Source: Pseudomonadota bacterium
Lineage (GTDB): Bacteria; Pseudomonadota; Gammaproteobacteria; Burkholderiales; Burkholderiaceae_C
Direction: 5' to 3'
Assembly: GCA_020161145.1 (NCBI GenBank)
Contig: JAIUPQ010000002.1
Coordinates: 124,001-188,000 of the forward strand
Length of the DNA: 64,000 nt
The notes under the pieces were generated by a model, which saw only the letters and a program-made list of their open reading frames with translations, did not search any database and was not told the origin of the DNA. Position 1 is the first letter of the stretch, and every line of letters starts with the position of its first letter. A program made the translations under genes and the position numbers. Positions 17,553 through 26,166 of this stretch are shown here, one piece after another.

Positions 17553-19013
17553 ATGAGAATTCTTGTGGTTTCGATCGCGGCAATCCTCTCAAATGCCTTC
17601 ATGCAGCCAGCATTTGCAGAGAAGGGCGGCCCCGATTACGCCAACGGCTTACGCCGGCCGGTTATTTTTGAAAATGACACGGATGGCAAGCTGTCTCTCG
17701 CCAGGCGCATGGAACGATGGAAGGTTCCGGGCCTGAGTGTTGCTATTATTGAAAACTGCAAGATTGGTGATCGCCATGGCTTTGGCGTGACACGCAAGGG
17801 CGGCGCCGCAGTTCAGAGCGATACCCTGTTTCAAGCCGCCTCGGTGACAAAGCCGGTGGCCGCGTTTGCCGCTTTGCGACTCGTCGATCAAGGACGGCTC
17901 TCGCTTGATCGCGACGTGAACACCGAGTTGCGAAGCTGGAAAGTGCCCGCGAGTCCACTTCTCGAGGGACACCCGGTGACGCTGCGCGGCATCCTCAGCC
18001 ACAGCGCCGGTTTAATACCCGGTGGATATGGTGGATATCCGCGTGGCGAACCGGTGCCGACGCTGATTCAGACGCTGTCTGGCGTCAAACCGGCCCGACC
18101 GAAGCCCGTACAGGTCGCCTATGTGCCCGGCGCGGACTGGCGCTACTCGGGCGGCGGCTATCTCGTCGCGCAACTTCTGATGACGGAGAAAACGGGCGAG
18201 AGCTTCGACAAAATCGTGCATGACGAAGTCTTGGTGCCGATGCACATGGTGAGAAGCCGCTTTGCGCAACCTTCTCCGGACGAAAACGTTGCGTCGGGCC
18301 ATGTTGCGGATGGCTCCATGGTTCCAGGTGGCTGGCACGTCTACCCGGAACTGGCTGCCGCGAGCTTGTGGAGCACGGCCCCCGATTTGGCGAGCTTTGG
18401 TTTGGCCGCCATGAAAGCCGTCCGTGGTGAGCCCAACGCCTTGCTCAAGCCGGCACACGCCAGTCAAATGGCGAGTGCGCACGCGGGGCCGCGCAGCTTG
18501 GGCTTTGTCGTCGGCGGGCAAGGCAAAGCGCGCCACTTCGGGCATGAGGGCACGAACGAAGGCTATAACGCGTCTCTCATCCTGTACCCGCAAACGTGCC
18601 AAGGCGCGGCGATCATGGCCAACTCAGACAATGCGAAGCCTCTCATTGCCGAATTGCTTCGAAGCATAGCCGACACTTATAACTGGCCGGACAAGATGCC
18701 TTCGATGGTCATGGATCGCACACCGCAAAACCAGTCTGTCGTGACCAGATTTCAAGGCACCTACAGCTTTACCAATATATCGGGTGTTGCGCCGTTCAAA
18801 ATCATCCCATCCGATGAAAATCGTTTCACCTTCGATCGTGGCGACGGCCACCTCGAACCATTGTATGCGTCGGGCGAGGGGCTGGTAGGCCCAGACAGCG
18901 GCATCATTTTCAAAGCCATATCACCGGTAAATGGGCCAGCGGAAATCATCACCTATACCCGTATCGGAGGCGGCAGTGGCGCTGAAGCAAAGCGCGTAAA
19001 AGTGCCACGATGA
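17553..19013 (+). CDS. Exported serine hydrolase (beta-lactamase/DD-peptidase fold)
   Basis: This 486-residue exported protein has the class C beta-lactamase / DD-peptidase / esterase fold. A signal peptide covers about residues 1-22 (cut near AFA-EK). The catalytic SxxK is S97-V-T-K100 (QAASVTKPV). YxN is replaced by Y198-S-G (WRYSGGGY), common in esterases of this family. HFGHEGTNEGY near 328 takes the place of KTG. A C-terminal domain of about 110 residues after residue 375 resembles the lipocalin-like tails of such hydrolases. Peptidase or esterase activity is more likely than antibiotic resistance. Low GC suggests acquisition. Confidence 0.85.
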   Translation: MRILVVSIAAILSNAFMQPAFAEKGGPDYANGLRRPVIFENDTDGKLSLARRMERWKVPGLSVAIIENCKIGDRHGFGVTRKGGAAVQSDTLFQAASVTKPVAAFAALRLVDQGRLSLDRDVNTELRSWKVPASPLLEGHPVTLRGILSHSAGLIPGGYGGYPRGEPVPTLIQTLSGVKPARPKPVQVAYVPGADWRYSGGGYLVAQLLMTEKTGESFDKIVHDEVLVPMHMVRSRFAQPSPDENVASGHVADGSMVPGGWHVYPELAAASLWSTAPDLASFGLAAMKAVRGEPNALLKPAHASQMASAHAGPRSLGFVVGGQGKARHFGHEGTNEGYNASLILYPQTCQGAAIMANSDNAKPLIAELLRSIADTYNWPDKMPSMVMDRTPQNQSVVTRFQGTYSFTNISGVAPFKIIPSDENRFTFDRGDGHLEPLYASGEGLVGPDSGIIFKAISPVNGPAEIITYTRIGGGSGAEAKRVKVPR

Positions 19014-19119
19014 TTTTCCCGCGGCGCCGCTTCGCAGCGCGACTTGACGGGAGGTTTCTATTTAAGGAGTGACTTGTGATTTTCGCGGACGAGATTGAGT
19101 TCTACGGCACGGGGTCATC

Positions 19120-19159
19120 GGCAAAGGCGAATCCGATTCGAACCCGGACTGTCTTTGCC
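19120..19159 (+). terminator. Inverted repeat between convergent genes
   Basis: GGCAAAG at 19120-19126 pairs with CTTTGCC at 19153-19159. Inside it, CGAAT-ccg-ATTCG forms a second perfect stem at 19128-19140. It lies in the 150-nt gap between the stops of the convergent serine hydrolase and cation-transporter genes, so a bidirectional transcription end is the likeliest role. It contains a TTCGAAC string that superficially resembles a tRNA T-loop. Confidence 0.35.
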
Positions 19160-19164
19160 ACAGT

Positions 19165-19782
19165 TCATGTGCGATCACTCGCCGCCGCCCCCGCGCTACG
19201 GGCATCTTTCAACGTTTTCACACCGCCATACGCAGCCATCAGCGCAATGGCCGCGGCCACCAGGAGGTCGGGCAGTCTTGAACCGGACCATGCCACTGCG
19301 ACCCCTGCCAGCAAGATGCCGAGGTTTGAGGCGAAGTCGTTGAGACTCATCGTCCATGCGGCGCGCAGGTTCACGTCGTCCGACCGATGTGAGCGCAGGA
19401 TGCGAATGCACCAGTAGTTCAGGCCGACAGCAACGAAGGCCATCACGATCATGGTGGGGCCGATCGGTGATGAGCCGACCTCGAACCGCCGCCATGCGTC
19501 CGCCAAAACCCCAACGGCCAGGATCAGCAGCATTACACCGGTGATGGCTGCGGCGCCCGCCTTCCACCTCTGCGATCGCGTAACCGCGAAGTAACTTACC
19601 GCATACGTCAATGCGTCGGAGAGATTGTCCAGTGCGTTCGCCATCAGGGCGCTGGAGTCGGCAAACTGTCCGGCGGTGAAGAGCGCAAGCGCAAGCGCGG
19701 CGTTGATGACCAGCACTTTGAGAAGTGCCCCGCGCTGGGCCGAATTGATTGCCGCTTCCGTCACCTTGCCACCCTTGACCAA
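19165..19782 (-). CDS. Cation diffusion facilitator (CDF) transporter
   Basis: This 205-residue inner-membrane protein has five to six hydrophobic helices and the CDF pattern, so it probably exports a divalent metal such as Zn, Co or Cd in exchange for protons. The helix-2 motif is ADSSALMANALDNLSDALTY, where DNLSD holds a metal-binding aspartate. Helix 5 has NDFASNLGILLAG, with the N-D pair in place of the usual H-x3-D. The usual soluble C-terminal domain is absent, which makes it shorter than typical 300-residue members. GC is closer to the surroundings than in the adjacent hydrolase gene. Confidence 0.8.
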   Translation of the reverse strand: MVKGGKVTEAAINSAQRGALLKVLVINAALALALFTAGQFADSSALMANALDNLSDALTYAVSYFAVTRSQRWKAGAAAITGVMLLILAVGVLADAWRRFEVGSSPIGPTMIVMAFVAVGLNYWCIRILRSHRSDDVNLRAAWTMSLNDFASNLGILLAGVAVAWSGSRLPDLLVAAAIALMAAYGGVKTLKDARSAGAAASDRT

Positions 19783-20251
19783 GCCGAGTCCGAATCATTT
19801 TGCATCCTGACAGCTCCGCAGGGCTCACCCCTGTCGGACGAGCGTCCAATGTAGGGCTGCTGCCGCCGCCAAGCCGCCATTCCGTGCCTGAAGTTCACCA
19901 GATTCTTGCCCTTGATCTGTTGACGTTGCGCGACCACACGGAGCGTGCGGGTGACCGGCTTGACAAGAGGATGGCCTTTGGTTCGTCAGCGGCTTCAACA
20001 CCCACCCCGCGCATCGCAGCGCACCGGTGTTTCGGGCGCTCTTCAGTCAATCCTTGGCATCGCCTCGCGCGGGGCATCCCGTCGCTGCGCAGCAATGTCT
20101 ACAAACCCCACGCCTTGTTCCTGGCCTTCCATGCCCGCCTCGGGTTCCCGGTCACTCGCGTGAATGCAATAGCCGTGGCGTTCACGGCCTGCATCCCGGC
20201 GCTGCAGGCCAGGAGTCGACTGGCCCTGCGGTGATGCCCTGACGCGCTACG
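19783..20251 (+). other. Intergenic stretch with no supported gene
   Basis: These 469 bases contain only short frames with no recognisable protein on either strand. Composition is mixed, and the stretch marks the right edge of the low-GC insert. It could hold decayed sequence. I saw no terminal repeats, transposase fragment or tRNA. Confidence 0.3.
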
Positions 20252-20494
20252 ATGCCCACCCATCACCCATCCGATCTCGGCTTCACCCACCGCGCTCGCA
20301 GCGACGGTGCCGTGGAGGTCTTGCACCGCGGTCGCCTGGCCTCGACCTTGCGCGGCGTGGCCGCAGCCGATTTGCTCGCCGAACTCGAGGGCTGCACGTT
20401 CGCGCAAGCGCAGCAGTCCATGGCCCGCCTCACGGGAAACTACAAACGTGGCAACGAACGCCTGGCCGCTCAACATCCCCGGAATCGCCGGTAG
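20252..20494 (+). CDS. Small hypothetical protein
   Basis: This 80-residue protein has no known domain that I can name, but its sequence looks genuine. The centre (VEVLHRGRLASTLRGVAAADLLAELEG) reads as a beta-hairpin followed by a helix, and the end (ARLTGNYKRGNERLA) is strongly basic. It resembles small conserved proteins common in Burkholderiales. A membrane-protein gene follows 48 nt downstream. Confidence 0.6.
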   Translation: MPTHHPSDLGFTHRARSDGAVEVLHRGRLASTLRGVAAADLLAELEGCTFAQAQQSMARLTGNYKRGNERLAAQHPRNRR

Positions 20495-20542
20495 GTCGGC
20501 GCCTGCCTCAGCGAAGGGTTGGCGGCACATGGAGAGTCGCCA

Positions 20543-20944
20543 GTGATTGAGTTTGCAGCCCTTGCTTTGGTAGCTGGTGCCGGTCTGTTCCTGGTGGGGC
20601 TTGGCGGCGCGGCGTTGCTCGCGCCATCCCGTGCCAGTGGGTTTCTTCTCGCGTTCGCGGGGTCGCCGGCCAAGCACTACGCCGAACTCACGGTTCGCCT
20701 TGTGGTGGGTGGGGCATTCGTGCTGGCGGCGCCCCATGCCGCTTTCTCGGCCGGGTTCAGTCTGTTCGGCTGTGTGCTGCTGGGCACCACGGCCGCTCTT
20801 TTGCTGGTGCCGTGGCGCTGGCATCGCCGCTTTGCCCAGCGTGCGGTGCCGCAGGCGCTGCGGTTTTTGCCGTTGGTGGGCGCTGCTTCACTGGTGCTTG
20901 GCGCGCTGGTCTTGTGGGCGGTGTGGCGTGGCCCTGCCGCCTGA
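20543..20944 (+). CDS. Small four-helix membrane protein
   Basis: This membrane protein of about 133 residues has four hydrophobic helices: ALALVAGAGLFLVGLGGAALL, LVVGGAFVLAAPHAAFSAGF, SLFGCVLLGTTAALLLV and LVGAASLVLGALVLWAV. PWRWHRRFAQR forms a basic loop between the last two. It has no established function. The GTG start is favoured because GGAGAG lies 6 nt upstream; an in-frame TTG 24 nt earlier is the alternative. It is followed by a cupin gene 90 nt downstream. Confidence 0.65.
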   Translation: MIEFAALALVAGAGLFLVGLGGAALLAPSRASGFLLAFAGSPAKHYAELTVRLVVGGAFVLAAPHAAFSAGFSLFGCVLLGTTAALLLVPWRWHRRFAQRAVPQALRFLPLVGAASLVLGALVLWAVWRGPAA

Positions 20945-21034
20945 GGTTGGCCCTGGCGGCGGGAGGCAAAATTCTGGACAGCCTCCCGAAGTTTGCTGCT
21001 TCTGCGTCATTGGTCTCAACCTTGCCCGCCCACC

Positions 21035-21418
21035 ATGCCCACGCTCACCCTCCTCAAACTCGACCCCACGGTCTCACCCGAGACGTACGAGCTGCCGCCA
21101 GACAGGCGCCTGGTCGGCAACCCGGTGCAGACCGTGTGGATGCATTACACGGATCCTTCAAAGCAGTTCTTCGTCGGCGTCTGGCGCAGCGAGCCGGGCA
21201 AGTGGCGTATCGCCTATACGGAAGAGGAGTTCTGCCACATGCTCGAAGGCAAGAGCATCGTCACCGATGAATCGGGTCGGTCCGTGACGGTGGTGGCGGG
21301 TGAGAGCTTCGTCATGCCCCGTGGCTTCGTGGGCACCTGGGAGGTGGTCGATACCTCCACCAAGCGGTTCGTCATCTACGAATCGCGCACCGCTCCGGCA
21401 CCGGCCGCCAACCAGTAG
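21035..21418 (+). CDS. Cupin-domain protein (DUF861 type)
   Basis: This 127-residue single-domain cupin of the Cupin_3/DUF861 group has the pattern GVWRSEPGKWRIAYTEEEFC, HMLEGKSIVTDESG and ESFVMPRGFVGTWEV. The family includes small beta-barrel proteins of unknown or sugar-related function. Metal ligands are partly preserved (E-E-F-C-H). I chose the ATG at MPTLTLLKLD because upstream codons have no family similarity. It is convergent with the sugar dehydrogenase gene, with 66 nt between stops. Confidence 0.82.
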   Translation: MPTLTLLKLDPTVSPETYELPPDRRLVGNPVQTVWMHYTDPSKQFFVGVWRSEPGKWRIAYTEEEFCHMLEGKSIVTDESGRSVTVVAGESFVMPRGFVGTWEVVDTSTKRFVIYESRTAPAPAANQ

Positions 21419-21484
21419 GCCGCGTCACGTCCATGCTGCTGCGGGGCGCTCGCCAGGCAAAGCCCGGCGCGTCCGGCTGCGCGC

Positions 21485-22582
21485 CTACCGCACCATCCGC
21501 AGAATCTGCCCGTCGGCGGCGTCGGTGACCAGGTACACCCAGCCGTCGGGCCCCTGGCGCACGTCGCGGATGCGGGTGTGCAGGTCTTCGAGCAGGCGTT
21601 CCTCGCCGGTGACGCGCTCGCCATCCAGCGTCAGGCGCAGCAGCGCCTGGGCGCGCAGCGTGCCCACCAGCAGGCTGCCTTGCCAGTCCTTGCCGTAGCG
21701 CGGGCTGGTGATGAAGGCCAGGCCGCTGGGCGCCACCGAGGTGGGCGCCCAGTGGCGCAGCGGCGGGGTGACGCCGGGGGCCTCGGTGCCCTCGCCAATC
21801 CTGGTGCCCAGGCCGTAGTTGCGGCCATAGGTGATGACGGGCCAGCCGTAGTTGGCGCCGGCGCGGCTGATGTTGAGCTCATCACCGCCTTGCGGGCCGT
21901 GCTCGGTGACCCACAGCGCGCCGCTCACCGGGTGGATGGCAGCGCCCTGCACGTTGCGGTGGCCCATGCTCCAGATTTCGGGCTGCGCGCCGGGGGTCTT
22001 GGCCAGCGGGTTGTCGGCCGGGATGGCGCCGCTGGCTTCGATGCGCACCACCTTGCCCAGGGTGTTGTCGGGTTTGGGTGCGCGGTCTTTTTCGCTGAAG
22101 CGGTCGCCGGTGGTGATGAACAACCGCCCGTCGCGGCCCCAGGCCAGTTTGCCGCCGCAGTGGGCACTGCTGCTGACCTTGGGGCTCTGGCGCCAGATGA
22201 CTTGGACGTCGTCCAGGCGGCCGTCCTTGAGGGTGCCGCGCGCCACGGCCAGGCCGTTGCGGCGCTCCCGGTCGGGCTCGGCATAGCTCCAGTAAATGCG
22301 CTGGTTGGCGGTGAACTGCGGGTCGGGCAACACCTCCAGCAGGCCGCACTGGTTGGCGGCCGCCACCGGGGGCAGGCCGGCGATGGGGGCCGAGAGCGTG
22401 CCGTTCGCCGCCACCAGGCGCAGCCGCCCCGGCCGCTCGGTGACCAGCATGCGGCCGTCGGGCAAAAACGCCAGCGACCAGGGGTTGACCAGGCCGTGCG
22501 CGACGACCTCGGTGCGCAAGGTCTGCGCCTGGGCGGTGGCGGCGATGAACAGCGCGGTAAGGGCGGTGGCGAGGCGGCGCAT
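21485..22582 (-). CDS. PQQ-dependent aldose sugar dehydrogenase (YliI type)
   Basis: This 365-residue periplasmic six-bladed beta-propeller enzyme oxidises aldoses using PQQ. A signal peptide is visible (ALTALFIAATAQA). Family motifs include NPWSLAFLPDGRMLVTERPG near 34-53, SSSAHCGGKLAWGRDGRLFI near 138-157 with the catalytic histidine, and GHRNVQG and TEHGPQGGDELN later. The E. coli homologue is Asd/YliI. It is divergent from the glutamine-synthetase-like gene, with 45 nt between starts, so the two share a short regulatory region. Confidence 0.9.
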   Translation of the reverse strand: MRRLATALTALFIAATAQAQTLRTEVVAHGLVNPWSLAFLPDGRMLVTERPGRLRLVAANGTLSAPIAGLPPVAAANQCGLLEVLPDPQFTANQRIYWSYAEPDRERRNGLAVARGTLKDGRLDDVQVIWRQSPKVSSSAHCGGKLAWGRDGRLFITTGDRFSEKDRAPKPDNTLGKVVRIEASGAIPADNPLAKTPGAQPEIWSMGHRNVQGAAIHPVSGALWVTEHGPQGGDELNISRAGANYGWPVITYGRNYGLGTRIGEGTEAPGVTPPLRHWAPTSVAPSGLAFITSPRYGKDWQGSLLVGTLRAQALLRLTLDGERVTGEERLLEDLHTRIRDVRQGPDGWVYLVTDAADGQILRMVR

Positions 22583-22627
22583 GGTTCTTTCCCTATGATG
22601 CTGGGTTTTCCACGTCAACCATACTCC

Positions 22628-24025
22628 ATGTCCACCATTCGTGCTCTGACTGCGCCCACCGCCGAGGAACTGGCGGCTGCGCTGAACAACACCCGCTGCC
22701 GCCTCGTCGAATGCGCGGTGGGCGATTTCACCTCGGTGGCGCGCGGCAAGATGGTGCACCGCGACGATTTCGTGGCCATGGCCGGTTGCAAGCTGCCCTC
22801 GGTGGTGCTGGGTCTGACGCTGACGGCGGGCGAGCCCGAGGCGGTGTTCGGCCCCATCTTGCCCACCGACTACAGCGACATGCGGCTGGTGCCCGATCTG
22901 GCCACGCTGGTGGCGCGGCCGGGGCGCGATGACGAGTACACCGTGCTGTGCGAGCCGGCCGGCTCGCTGGCGTTGCAAGACCGCAGCATCGAGGTGGCAA
23001 CGCTGTCGCCACGGGCCGCGCTGCGTGCGGTGCTGCGCCAGCTGGATGCGGCCGGCTATACCGCGTTGGCGGCGCCGGAGCTGGAGTTCTTTTTGCTGGG
23101 CAAAGAGGCCGCCAGCGCGCCGCGCGAGCACACCTGGGGCTCGGCGGTGGCGCGCGGCAGCCTCTCGCGCGAGCGCTCGTGCGAGGCCTATTCACTGGAG
23201 CGCGCCACCCATTTCGACGCCTATTTCGACGAGTTGTACGAGGCCTGCGACGTGCTGCGCATCCCCATCAACGGCCACGCCCACGAGGCGGCCATGTCGC
23301 AGTACGAGGTGAACTTCCGTCCCGGCGAGCCGCTGGCCCAGGCCGATGCGGTGTTTCGCTTCAAGCGCCTGGCGCGCGAGGTGGCGGCGCGCCACGGCTT
23401 TCTGGCCAGCTTCGCGCCCAAGCCGTTTCTCGACCAGCCTGGCGTGGGCACGCACTGGCATTTCAGCCTGCAGGCCAAAGACAAGTCGCTGGCCTGGCCG
23501 CATGTGTTTGGCGACGCCGGCGGCGCCACCCAGCCCGCGCTGCGGCATTTCATTGCCGGGCTGCAGCGCCACGCGCCGGCGGCCATGGCGCTGTTTGCGC
23601 CGCACGATATGGCCTACGACCGCATCGCGCTGTCGGACGCCTCGCCCTCGCACGCCAGTTGGGGTGAGGAGTCGCGGGCGCTGGCCTTCCGCATCCCGGC
23701 GTCCAGCGGGCGCAACCGCCGGGTGGAAAACCGCCTGCCGGGCGGCGATGCCAACCCCTATCTGACCGTGGCCGCCACGCTGGGCCTGGGCCTGCTGGGT
23801 CTGCGCGAGGGCAAAGAGCCCACGACCGGCACCGAACTTCCTCTGCCCAAGGCCTTGCCCGAGGCGCTGGCGGCGCTGCAGGCCAGCACGGCGCTGCGCG
23901 AGGTGCTGGGCGGCACGCTGGTGGCGGCCTATGCCGCCATCAAGGCGCACGAGCATGCCGAGCGCAGCGCCTGCGCCGACCCGCGTGCCGAGTGGGATCT
24001 GCCGCATCTGATCGAGCTGGCCTGA
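22628..24025 (+). CDS. Glutamine-synthetase-family ligase (gamma-glutamylpolyamine synthetase-like)
   Basis: This 465-residue ATP-dependent ligase is of the glutamine synthetase superfamily. It has the beta-grasp N-domain and the catalytic motifs APELEFFLLG, GTHWHFSLQ and RIPASSGRNRRVENRLPGGD. It is more like the PuuA / gamma-glutamylpolyamine or amine synthetases than canonical GlnA: it lacks the adenylylation-loop tyrosine pattern, and NPYLTVAATLGLGLLG near the end is as in PuuA. The amine substrate cannot be read from sequence. It is divergent from the sugar dehydrogenase gene. Confidence 0.85.
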   Translation: MSTIRALTAPTAEELAAALNNTRCRLVECAVGDFTSVARGKMVHRDDFVAMAGCKLPSVVLGLTLTAGEPEAVFGPILPTDYSDMRLVPDLATLVARPGRDDEYTVLCEPAGSLALQDRSIEVATLSPRAALRAVLRQLDAAGYTALAAPELEFFLLGKEAASAPREHTWGSAVARGSLSRERSCEAYSLERATHFDAYFDELYEACDVLRIPINGHAHEAAMSQYEVNFRPGEPLAQADAVFRFKRLAREVAARHGFLASFAPKPFLDQPGVGTHWHFSLQAKDKSLAWPHVFGDAGGATQPALRHFIAGLQRHAPAAMALFAPHDMAYDRIALSDASPSHASWGEESRALAFRIPASSGRNRRVENRLPGGDANPYLTVAATLGLGLLGLREGKEPTTGTELPLPKALPEALAALQASTALREVLGGTLVAAYAAIKAHEHAERSACADPRAEWDLPHLIELA

Positions 24026-24141
24026 ACCCATCAATAGCGCCGTTTGGGCGGCCTTGTTGATCGGATCGCGGCAAGGGTGGGCTGGGCATGATGGCGCTTC
24101 AGGACGGGCGTGGGCTTGTCCCATGAACCCGGAATCGCGCT

Positions 24142-25473
24142 GTGCACAGAGCTACATGGATGCTGGGCGGGTGGATGGCCTGCAGGACGGCATGGGCGCT
24201 GGCCGAGTCGGCGCCGCCCACCAACCCGCCACCACCGCCAGACCCCCCCGCCGTCGAATGGCGCCTCAGTGGCTTTGCCACGCTGGGCCTGCAGCACGTG
24301 GACTCCAATGCCGGGCTGCGATTCGCCCGCCAGGCCAACGCGCCGCGCGCCAGCGGCGCCACCGACCTGGGTGCCGATTCGCGCCTGGGCTTGCAGCTTG
24401 AGGCCAATCTGCCCCACAACCTGGAGGCTGTGGGCCAGGTGGTGGCCAAGCGTCTGGATCGCGACGACCCCAGGCTGGGCAACCGCCTGGAGCTGGGCTA
24501 TCTGGCCTGGCATCCCGATGACCACTGGCGGCTGCGCGTGGGCCGCTACGCGCCCGACCTGTTCCTGCTGGCCGAGTACCGCAACGTGGGGTTTGCCTAT
24601 CCGTGGGTCAGGCCCAACACCGAGGTCTACGCCTGGTTGCCCATCTCTTCGCTCGATGGGGCTGACGTGCGCTACCAGTGGATGTCGGATGACGACGCCT
24701 TGTGGCGCCTGCGCGGCAGCGTGGGCGAATGGCGCGGCACGCTGCCCGTCATCGAGGCCAATCCGCATCTGCATCACCGCCAGCGCACGGTGAGCCTGAC
24801 GCGCGAGGCCGGGCCACTGACGCTACGGGCCAGCTACACGCATTCGACCAACATCGTGACGGTGGCGCCGGCGCTGGATCCGGCGCAACTGATGGCGCCG
24901 CTCGCCCAGGTGGCCAGTCTGCCCCTGTCGCCCCAGGTGCAGCAGGAGGCGTTGACCTTGCGCAACGCCTTGCCGCTGGATCGGCCCCATCTCCACTACG
25001 CGGGCCTGGGCCTGCTCTATGAGGGCGGCCCCTGGCTGGTGCATGCCGAGCTGACCCGGACCAAGGGCGGGCAGGCGGGTGTGGCCACCGGCCGTGGCTA
25101 CGCCAGCCTGGGCTGGCGCACGGGCGCCTTCACCTGGTTTGGCACCGTCTCGCGCTCGCATGCGCTGAGCGCGCCGGCACGGCTGGACGCGGCGCGCTGG
25201 CAGGCCGACCTCACGCCGCTGGTGGGCCCGCAGGCGGCCGCCGCGTTGACCGGCGCCGGGGTGTTGGCGACCAGGGTCGTCAACATCCGGCGCAGCGAGC
25301 AGCGCGTCTATGGGCTGGGTCTGCGCTGGGATGTGGGCAACCAGGCGGCGATCAAGCTCCAGGTGGACCGCTATCACCTGGGCGCACAGGCCACGTCGGG
25401 CTGGAATCTTCAGGTCATGGATGGCACGCCGCGTGCCACGCAGTTGTCGCTGGCCTGGGATCAGGTGTTTTGA
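24142..25473 (+). CDS. Porin-like outer-membrane beta-barrel protein
   Basis: This protein of about 443 residues reads as an exported beta-barrel: many alternating hydrophobic/polar strands, and an aromatic C-terminal residue (AWDQVF) as in outer-membrane proteins. The signal peptide is weak, and the start is uncertain between the GTG here and an ATG six codons on (MLGGWMACRTAWALAES). A Pro-rich stretch (PPTNPPPPPDPP) follows the cleavage site. I recognise no specific porin family. Its stop overlaps the next start by one base, so the PstS-like protein is co-translated with it. Confidence 0.6.
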   Translation: MHRATWMLGGWMACRTAWALAESAPPTNPPPPPDPPAVEWRLSGFATLGLQHVDSNAGLRFARQANAPRASGATDLGADSRLGLQLEANLPHNLEAVGQVVAKRLDRDDPRLGNRLELGYLAWHPDDHWRLRVGRYAPDLFLLAEYRNVGFAYPWVRPNTEVYAWLPISSLDGADVRYQWMSDDDALWRLRGSVGEWRGTLPVIEANPHLHHRQRTVSLTREAGPLTLRASYTHSTNIVTVAPALDPAQLMAPLAQVASLPLSPQVQQEALTLRNALPLDRPHLHYAGLGLLYEGGPWLVHAELTRTKGGQAGVATGRGYASLGWRTGAFTWFGTVSRSHALSAPARLDAARWQADLTPLVGPQAAAALTGAGVLATRVVNIRRSEQRVYGLGLRWDVGNQAAIKLQVDRYHLGAQATSGWNLQVMDGTPRATQLSLAWDQVF

Positions 25474-25907
25474 TGAGGGCACGCAACCGCTTACGGTGGC
25501 TGCTGGCAACCGCGCTGTGTGGCATGACCCTGGCCGCCCAGGCCGAGGTGTACCTGGTGGTGGCGGCCAACAGCCCGGTGCAAAGCCTGACGCGCAAGGA
25601 CGCCATCAACCTCTACACCGGTCGCACCCGCCAGCTGGCCAGCGGCCAGATGGTGCAGGCGCTGGACCTGCCGCGCGACGACGCGCTGCGCGGCGAGATG
25701 TACTGGCTGCTGACCGGCCAGACACTGGCCCAGGTCAACAGCTACTGGTCGCGCCTGACCTTCACGGGCCAGACGCGGGCGCTGCCCACCTCCGGCTCCG
25801 AGGCCGAAGTCATCGAGACGCTGCGCAACAACCCGCTGGCGCTGGGCTACGTCTCGCGTGAGCCGGTCAACCGCGGGCTGCGGGTGGTGCTGGTGCTCAA
25901 GGAGTGA
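25473..25907 (+). CDS. Small periplasmic PstS-like phosphate-binding protein
   Basis: This 144-residue protein has a signal peptide (MRARNRLRWLLATALCGMTLAAQAE) and a mature part similar to one lobe of PstS-type ligand-binding proteins: SLTRKDAINLYTGRTR near 40-55 and TSGSEAEVIETLRNNPLALGYVS near 108-130. It is about half the length of a full PstS, and such short versions occur beside outer-membrane channels in Betaproteobacteria. It is translationally coupled to the porin-like gene (TGATG). Its stop overlaps the convergent GNAT gene by 11 nt. Confidence 0.75.
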   Translation: MRARNRLRWLLATALCGMTLAAQAEVYLVVAANSPVQSLTRKDAINLYTGRTRQLASGQMVQALDLPRDDALRGEMYWLLTGQTLAQVNSYWSRLTFTGQTRALPTSGSEAEVIETLRNNPLALGYVSREPVNRGLRVVLVLKE

Positions 25908-26166
25908 GGTCGGCCCACTCGGGGTGGCGGCGCAGGTAGGCCGCCGCGTAGCTGCACTGCGGGTCCACCTTGAGCCCGCTGGCGCGGGCATGGGTCAGGG
26001 CGGCCTGCGTCATCGCGGCGGCAATGCCGCGCCCTTCGAGCGCCGGCGGCACGCCGGTGTGCGTGATGTGCATGACGCCGGGCGTGAGCCGGTAGTCCAG
26101 CTCCGCGCCCAGGCCATCCAGGGTCACGGCAAAGCGCCGTGCGGCGGGGTCGTGCGTCACCTCCAT
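25897..26166 (-). CDS. Small GNAT-family N-acetyltransferase (YjdJ/YidJ type)
   Basis: This 89-residue protein is of the short GNAT family (GCN5-like, DUF with YjdJ). Residues such as ELDYRLTPGVMHITHTGVPP and ALEGRGIAAAMTQAAL carry the acetyl-CoA pyrophosphate loop (EGRGIAAAM). It is shorter than classical GNATs but normal for this subfamily. Its ATG overlaps the stop of the prolyl oligopeptidase gene by 1 nt (TGATG), so the two are cotranscribed. Its substrate is unknown. Confidence 0.82.
   Translation of the reverse strand: MEVTHDPAARRFAVTLDGLGAELDYRLTPGVMHITHTGVPPALEGRGIAAAMTQAALTHARASGLKVDPQCSYAAAYLRRHPEWADLTP

Noticed and set aside
17553..19013. Beta-lactamase antibiotic-resistance gene
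   Set aside because: It has SxxK, but YxN and KTG are changed and a C-terminal lipocalin-like tail is present, which fits esterase/peptidase relatives better.
19124..19159. tRNA-like TTCGAAC string near the low-GC insert
   Set aside because: No cloverleaf can be built; the bases are part of nested inverted repeats at a convergent gene end.
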